Made by a program: the position numbers and the translations under genes. From positions 295,896 through 359,895 of the forward strand of contig KV425570.1 of the NCBI GenBank assembly GCA_001632425.1: a stretch of 64,000 bases of DNA. Direction: 5' to 3'. This document shows, piece by piece, positions 57,372 through 64,000 of this stretch. The stretch is from Neolentinus lepideus HHB14362 ss-1. Its lineage: Eukaryota; Basidiomycota; Agaricomycetes; Gloeophyllales; Gloeophyllaceae. Each line of letters begins with the position of its first letter. The stretch's first letter is position 1. The notes below the pieces were generated by a model, which saw only the letters and a program-made list of their open reading frames with translations, searched no databases and was not told the origin of the DNA.

Positions 57372-60300
57372 ACACCGCAGAGTCTCTTCCATGTCATCTT
57401 GCGAGTATTGTATATGTTATCTGTTGTCTTGTGATGATTTTCATTGATTTTCACTCTTTGTTCCATTACATGTTGTGAGGCACCAAGTCCGGCTGCGTAA
57501 TGGAAACCGCGTGTTTACGAGAGAAGTGATGTCTCTTGCCTTTGGAAGAACATAGATTGTCATCAGTCTGATGTTGTGGCGTTCATGGTTGCCTCAGTTT
57601 GCCATCAACATTCCATCGACGAGCAGAATCAGACCTATTTCCGTCGAGGACGGCGGTCCAGGTTCATATCCGCCGCGATTATCCTTATCGCCGAGCCGTA
57701 TGTATCGAGTACGTGGAATTGACATCCTAATCGTCAATACATCGTATCGGACGGTTCTTGAAGCTGTCATAGGTATGGAGTCGCGGAACCTGTCCATTCT
57801 GTTCTAGACTTGCTAGCGCCTTACTTTTTGTAGGAATCCCAGCACGAATAATGTGCATCGCCGGTAATGCGGACAACGGTTGCATTACATTGAGTGCAGG
57901 TTTATGTATTGCAACTATTTGCGCTTTACAAGAATATTGGTCTACCGAACACTCCTTCCATTATGTTTCGCGAACAACACAAACCCAACAATCAGTAATC
58001 CATGTCAGGAAACCAGTCACCTGTCTATTCAGATACCTACGTTCTCATGCTATGACGCAAGCGCCAGGCAGTCTTTCGCGGGGTGGTATTCCATGTATCC
58101 CAAGTGTGAGTCTAGCAGTTTCTTGGCTGAGCAGTTACCGCACTAACCACAGCACAAAGCTCGCTGCACGTTGAGCTCTTTATGCGTTTGATGGCCGGCC
58201 TGCGGAAAATCCGTTGTGAGTGGAGTGGCGCTGATTAGCTCAAACAGCCTCTTTGACCGGTCGCCTGGCTCGATAGCAGGCTCGTGCGGATGCAATCCGT
58301 CATCCTGGCTCGTAAATTGGCATGGTGGTATTGGGCAGTTGGGCCGTCTTTCTCAACGCCGTACGAGCCTCGGGCTCCAGCTCTGGATTGTGTTGGAACC
58401 CTGAAGTCCTGACTCAAGATGCATGTTGTCTGGCTTCATCTGGGGACACGGGGGTGAACGCTTTCTATTCAAAGGCATTGTATGGAGCCCTTGCTCGTCA
58501 AAGTTTTCTATTGTCCCAACAAGCAGCGATCGCAGTGCAGCAACTCTCATACAGTACTGACGCGCAGCTGTGTGCTCTGAAGGTGCTGGCTTCTGGCCAG
58601 GCCTTCCCCTATCTATGGCGCCCAAAAATAACACCAATACTGACTGTCCGTTATTACAGCGGGACCCATCGTGTCCGTGCGATCGAGGTATGTGGATCGC
58701 TCTCTATTGATAGAGGCTCTACAGACTCCGAGTAGCTTACCAGGCACAGGCTGCGGGGTTCTCAAGTGGATCTACCTTCGTGATTTCAATTGATGAGGAG
58801 GCTTTGTGCAGCTCCTCATGCTTACCGCCAGCCAACATTAGTGCGAGTCCCGTATGCCGGTAGCCCTCCATCTTGGTCCTCATCCTCGACCGTCAATCCT
58901 TCACGTGTTTCCTGGGGCACAATTGAGCGCGCTGTAACCGGGTACAAAATCGGCGTTCATCCTTTTCTTTGAAGTCCGTACTGCAGTGGAGTATTCACGG
59001 GGAAATTCCGTTTAGCATGCTGGTCCCGGTTCGATGGGACATCTTGCTTTGATCCTGAACTGAATCTGTCCATATCAATGCCGCGCGAGGCTCAATTCAT
59101 GCTGGAACGACCGTGGCAGTGACGTCAAGTCCCCTGAAGAACCGACCTTGTTTCGCGGTTCTGGTTCTCTCGGATTGGCTAGAACGTCTCGTTCCGGCTA
59201 GAAGAACTGGCAATGCTGTGACAGATCCGCCGGTCTGCACAACTTTTCTGTGATGGGTTTGGTATTAATTGCCCAAGGTGTAGGACGCCACCGAGCTACC
59301 GCTCAGATGTTTCACGAATGGGCCTGGTGCCAGATTACTTTGTTATTTTAGGCGCTTCTAACCTGCTTTGACCCGACATTTGTTTGCCCTCCCGTGAGAT
59401 CGTGATTGCGCAGGCCAGCGGGAATGACCTGGGGATCTTTATCGGAGCTGATGTTGCGTCTTGTGACCAGGCTTCCAGATGGGATTTACACTAAGAAGTC
59501 AGTGTATCAAGTAGCTTGTCCAGCGGCGCAAGATTACGCCACTTGCCAAACGGACTTCGGCTGACGAAGAGGGACACTACTAGCAGGGTTCTCCCGGGTA
59601 TCAGGTTTCTAGGGACGATATCCCACAGAGAGATGCCCCTTGACGGGCTTCTGTCGATATCCGGATTCAGTATCACGGGTAAATAACCTGGACAGTGCAG
59701 ACATTTTGTGCTTGCCATCTCGCCGCACGGATGTCTCCATTCAAGCTGTGTTTCAATCATATGAAAGCTCGAGTTGCTGGATCGTTCAACTCCATTCCCC
59801 GGTCTAGATGTACAGCATGCCTGCGGCTATCCGGCTTCAAAGTACTGTCCTTTCAGGTAGATGTTACCTCAGGATCATTTACAGCTGTCCGGGTGGCATG
59901 ACCGCTGAGTTCTAATCGGAGGCATTTTCGATGTGTCAACAAGGTCCGAAATATTCACGGAGTCGAGTGTCGAATTTTACTAGCGGGTGTAAGCAACTTG
60001 CGAGATGGAACGATATCTATCGATATGTTTGCGGTGTTTTCTAGTGAAGCTCACAGGGCATGCACACGCAACCTAGTTCGATGGACATATAAGGAAGGTT
60101 TCGCTGAGGGATCCGCGGTGGCGAAGGCGCTTCTCAGGACATTCCCACAGCATGGTATGCTTGTATTCACGATCGACTCACTGACCTAATGTTAGTAAAT
60201 GTTAATGAGGCCTTGTGTCCAGCAACGCCGATGAATAGGCTGCATAATGCATCGCTGTCAGCCGGGTTCCGTCATGGTTTACCGTATTGTGCCCGCAGAA

Positions 60301-60564
60301 GTTCTTCTGCCTTCATGCTCGGACACTCATCTCTAACTTACTTGGATCTTGGCGGAAGGTCATAGTCCGCCTTGTGGGCCGTCAAGATATATCTGACACT
60401 CGAGATATACTATCTTACCTGACCCGGGCTTCGGAGGTGTCTCCCGAGTCACCATGGCGTGCCGTCCTTCTATATAACAAACACTCGATATCTTCGTTAG
60501 CGACCTGCCCACAGAGCACCTGCCCTCTTATCTGAGCAATTTAAGGTTCTCTACTGCCACGATC
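57372..60564. other. Gene-poor stretch of about 3.2 kb
   Basis: Only short frames, mostly on the plus strand, without recognisable motifs or consistent splice sites. The longest (58322-58735) has no family resemblance. No repeats strong enough to name were found by eye. It may be decayed coding or transposon DNA. Confidence 0.4.
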
Positions 60565-62254
60565 ATGGGTAAGGTGGCCAGACTCTACCGGGAATCAGTC
60601 AACTATGCTGATCGACCGTCATAGGATCTCTCACACAAACGCAACACGCTCTATATTTGTCAGCACAAAGTTCGAGCTCATGGACTCAAGATGCACCATC
60701 CTCTTCGCACCCATGGTCGGGTTCAATGTATCAGAGGAATGACTCGCAATATGGCGCCAGTTGCTCAGGCTTCAGCGGCCTGGGGCCATTGGAGATATTC
60801 CCTTCCGACTACTCTGTGGCTTGCGACTCTCCCGATCCTGACTCCGCGCCTCTAGGCATAGGCATCCAGCCATCTTCCATTCGACTGGACACCCGGTCGT
60901 ACACACTCTCCGACGCCCTTCGACCCAGGCACAGCGATTGGACGGCCTCATCGCGCTCTTCGCAGAACACAGGAAATCAATCACGGCAGTTATCATCCGA
61001 CCACGACTCGTATCATGTGCAAAATACCCGCCTGCCATCCGTAGACAGCTCATCGTCGACGACCCCCTCCAACGCTGACGTCGACGAAGCGTCGGAAGGT
61101 GTAGGTGCTACACAGCGGGTGATACTAGTGAAAGAGGAGAATGAAGACTCCCTCGAAGGTCTGTTCGTTCTGGAATCTAAGATGCTTCCCATGACGGAGG
61201 TCGTTGAGACTGCGCCTAACCTGCGGTTCCGTCGCCCGAAGACACCGACGACAGAGGCGATGCGAAAGAGAATGTCGGTCTTCCATGCAAATCCCTTCGC
61301 ATCTTCCCGAACCTCAGCGCCCACGTCCGAACTCTCTCCCAATACCAAACAAGAACCCCTCGATCCCGCCTTCCTCACGTTCCAGCTTATCAACGACACT
61401 CTCGAGCCCGTCGACGACCCAGAGATACAGTTCTTCGTTACGTTTGTCGATGAGTGCGAGTATGACGATGACTCGGATGATGGGGAAGATCCCGGTCGCT
61501 ATTCATGGCCACACTCCGTCGTCATCAAACGCCAGAACGATGTCTACCCTATGAAGCAGGTGCCCCATGTCGCCAATCCGTTCAGCGAGTTCACTGGATT
61601 AACTGTATCCGGCAATCCCGGGGCTAAAATACGGGGCCGGGATATCTCTTCATCCTCGAGCTCTCAAGCCTCTGGCAGCAAACCGCCCTCGCCCTCTTCC
61701 TCAAAGTCGAGCCGAGCAAGCGCGACCAGCAAGAAGAGACCCAAAATGCACGAGTGCCATATCTGCCATAAAGTGTTCCCTCGGCCCAGCGGGCTCTCCA
61801 CGCACATGAACTCGCATTCCGGCGACAAGCGTGAGCCCGATTTAATTTCTTTGACATTATTAAACTTTATCCATTATATAATCTAGCATTCAAATGTCCC
61901 ATACCAACGTGCGATAAGCACTTCACCGTGCGTTCAAATGCGAAACGTCACCTGCGGACGCACCGCTCTCTATCTCCCTCAGACCCAATATTCGGCGGCT
62001 CGTCATCCGGCGCGTCGTCGGGAGACATCGAGTTTGACGCGCCGGTCGTTACAGAGGTGCATGAGTCGGGACCAAAACGCCTTCGCTGGACACGGCCAAG
62101 CGTATCGTTGCGCCCGATCAGCGAGTTAGTCACGAAGAAGGCGAATAGTGATGGACGAGTGTGGGGAAGTCCTCCGAGCCAGGCATCAGATGGCTCGTAT
62201 GATATGGACGATGGACGGGACGACGAGATGTCGGCGAGTGAGATGACGGACTGA
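60565..62254 (+). CDS. C2H2 zinc-finger transcription factor (525 aa)
   Basis: This is a probable DNA-binding regulator. Exons 60565-60568, 60625-61830 and 61887-62254 sum to 1578 nt in frame. The first coding exon would be only ATGG, spliced through GTAAGG to a TAG acceptor; the alternative start is the internal ATG at 60725. Two adjacent C2H2 fingers are seen: ECHICHKVFPRPSGLSTHMN with SH, linker SGDKPFK, and CPIPTCDKHFTVRSNAKRHL with RTH, around residues 378-430. An intron splits the linker. The N-terminal 350 residues are Ser/Pro/Asp-rich, with an acidic stretch (VDECEYDDDSDDGEDPG) that could be an activation region. This layout (two C-terminal fingers) recurs in several fungal regulators; I cannot name the orthologue. 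Confidence 0.85.
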
Positions 62255-62559
62255 CAGTCGCGGTCATGGCCAAGGTGGAGTATTCCATGCTGCTCATGGA
62301 TTACTTTAAAGATATGCATTTTCCCTTTTGTCCCTATACCCGTCGTCGGCGATTTGCTCGCGAAATAACTATTATGATACCACCACAAATCTTACCCTCA
62401 TGGAGCAATTCCTGTATATATATATGGCTTCAAGGCGCCGTCTGTCTCGCGATGCGAACGGGGTCATTGGTTTATTGTACTTAACGCGACGTATTAGTCG
62501 TACATCCATACTATTTAGAACCGGCCAGAATACATTTAATCGTACATTACTGATGCAAT
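62255..62559. other. Convergent 3' region of the zinc-finger gene and AIP1
   Basis: About 300 bases with no gene. It contains TATATATATA near 62414-62424. Confidence 0.5.
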
Positions 62560-64000
62560 TCACGCATGGAACGTGATCTCCCATAATCTTGCACACGCAT
62601 CTGCTCCTGCGCTTACCAATTTGCCTGCCTTCCCGTCACTCTCGAGCCATAGCACAGAGTTGACGCCTCCTGGACCTGCGTTTTTGATGGCAATATTACG
62701 CAATGGCTTCTGCACACTCCAGACATACACGTGCGTATCCAGAGAGCCAGAGGCGCAATGCTGACTGTCCGCAGTCCAGCTCAACGAGTTTATTTTACCG
62801 GAATGGAAGGACCAGCGAGAGGTTAACACCTGTGCGAGAGCAAGAATTATTAATTGTCAGATAGAGTCAGGTTATGGGGGTGTGATGAGATCATTAACCT
62901 TCCGTTCGTCAACGTTGAACAAGATTACCTTTCCGCTGGACTGGTATTCGGTTGCGTAAGAACCGCGTTATCAGCCTCAGCAAAGATGCGAAGCTTACAT
63001 CTCCGGCTGCCAAATAGACACCATCTAGCGAGAAAGCTAAAGCGGTGACATTTCCCTTGTTACCATCAAGGGTAGCAAGGTCCTTCAACGTTTTGCCGTC
63101 CCATTCGTAGAGGTGAACTTTCTGATCCTTCATTTAGGCAGTTTTAGTTCAAGGTGTGGTGGACGTGTGATAAACTTGTCTGCTTACTTCTCCTCCGATT
63201 GCCACTAAAGACCGATGGGCTGACACACTACTGGGCACGTATCCCACAGAAAGTTCGAAAATTTTCTGATTAGACCGGATAGCTTCAATGGCGTTTACTT
63301 CGGCCACGAAGACTGTGCCATCCGCCGCGGTCACCACTGATTTTGGCTGCGATGCCAAGGACGAAGAGGCTGGCCTATCACAGGTAATGTTCTCAGATTT
63401 TTTTCGTGTGAGTAAATCAGTATCCCGAAACGCACGTGAACTTTCTGTGCTCAATTTCGCGTAATTTGTCGTCAAATCCCACAGAAACGACTTTTCCATC
63501 TGGAGTAGACGACAAGCCGGTGACAAGATTAGTATGGCCTTCGCCGTCTACGTAGGAAGTTTCTCCGTTTGCAGCTGAGAACTGAATAATACGGCCTTCT
63601 GCGGTTCCAGTGAGGAACGTCTCGAGCGAAGTTGATACTGCTGCGGTGATGGCCTTGGTTGGGCCCTGTGGAAATAGCAACAACGGAGTCAGGCACAGGT
63701 GGCTATTGTAGACATCGGAAATGAGAAGCACGTCACCTACATTTATGATGCGCGCCGGCTTCTCGCCTACACGCGGGTCGAACACGTTCAAGTCACCGGT
63801 CATGGATAACGAAACTATATTGTCTGGGGCGAACCACACGTTTCCTACTTGCTGGTGATTGATATCCGACCCAACCAACCAGCTAGTGGTGGCCTTCCGG
63901 CTTTCGACATCCCCTACGCATGGGCATAAGTGATCAGTATATATTCGGCAAACTGCGAGAAAAGAGATTTACATAGCTTCACCGTGCAATCCAGAGAAGA
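62560..64000 (-). CDS. AIP1: Actin-interacting protein 1 / WDR1, C-terminal part (partial)
   Basis: AIP1 is a WD40 double-propeller protein that works with cofilin to take apart actin filaments. Only the 3' part lies in the window. Exons are (beyond 64000)-63973, 63913-63741, 63665-63436, 63374-63188, 63127-62999, 62940-62899 and 62829-62560, all GT-AG. Family wording in order is CTVKLWDVESRKATTSWLVG, HQQVGNVW, DPRVGEKPARIING, GPTKAITA, GHTNLVTGLSSTPDGKVVSV, SQPKSVVTAADGTVFVAEV, VHLYEWDGKTLKDLA, GKVILFNVDERKV and the last repeat CASGSLDTHVYVWSVQKP. The protein ends ARLWEITFHA. The N-terminal propeller lies outside the window. Confidence 0.93.

Noticed and set aside
57571..60535. Several plus-strand open frames of 60-137 codons
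   Set aside because: No motifs, no consistent frame joins and no start context; they look like chance frames.

Overview
The window looks like genomic DNA of a basidiomycete fungus, most likely an Agaricomycete. Nearly every gene can be rebuilt only by joining many exons across GT-AG introns of about 45-65 nt. The gene content is fungal: a FunK1-type kinase, an F-box protein of basidiomycete type, HET-C, a pheromone-type MAP kinase, a class I alpha-mannosidase and a P450 relic. I cannot place the order or species.

Region by region: 1-11.2 kb is a transposon-rich block. It holds two tandem FunK1 kinase copies on the minus strand. The copy at 8217-11071 reads as an intact six-exon gene. The copy at 844-7249 is a pseudogene hit by several insertions, including a 1.1-kb LTR element without coding capacity (two about 204-bp LTRs, 5-bp target duplication) inside its first exon. 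From 11.6 to 22.5 kb lie an oligosaccharyltransferase subunit (SWP1), a GH47 alpha-1,2-mannosidase, an F-box gene, a disordered protein that may end in a CaaX box, and a TGN/endosomal Qc-SNARE (TLG1). From 23.6 to 26.8 kb there is a decayed P450 and an uncharacterised gene with a homeodomain-like N-terminus. From 27.3 to 36.6 kb are BRF1 (RNA polymerase III initiation), a G3BP-like NTF2/RRM protein and a 24-exon het-c homologue. After a small conserved unknown gene at 38.3-39.0 kb there is a gene-poor stretch of about 4.5 kb. From 43.4 to 57.4 kb are a FUS3/KSS1-type MAPK, an unresolved gene, RAD52, MAK5, STN1, a TenA/THI-4 protein and YRA1. After another gene-poor stretch of about 3 kb, the window ends with a C2H2 zinc-finger protein and the 3' part of AIP1, which continues past base 64000.

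The genes are mostly independent housekeeping loci and not a cluster. The functional links are loose: SWP1 and GH47 both act on N-glycans in the secretory route, RAD52 and STN1 act in recombination and telomere maintenance, and MAK5, BRF1 and YRA1 serve RNA production and export. I found no CRISPR array, no convincing tRNA or rRNA gene and no biosynthetic cluster. For most multi-exon genes given exon by exon below, the exon lengths sum to an open frame, which is the main support for those models. All family names come from motif recognition by eye, without database searches.
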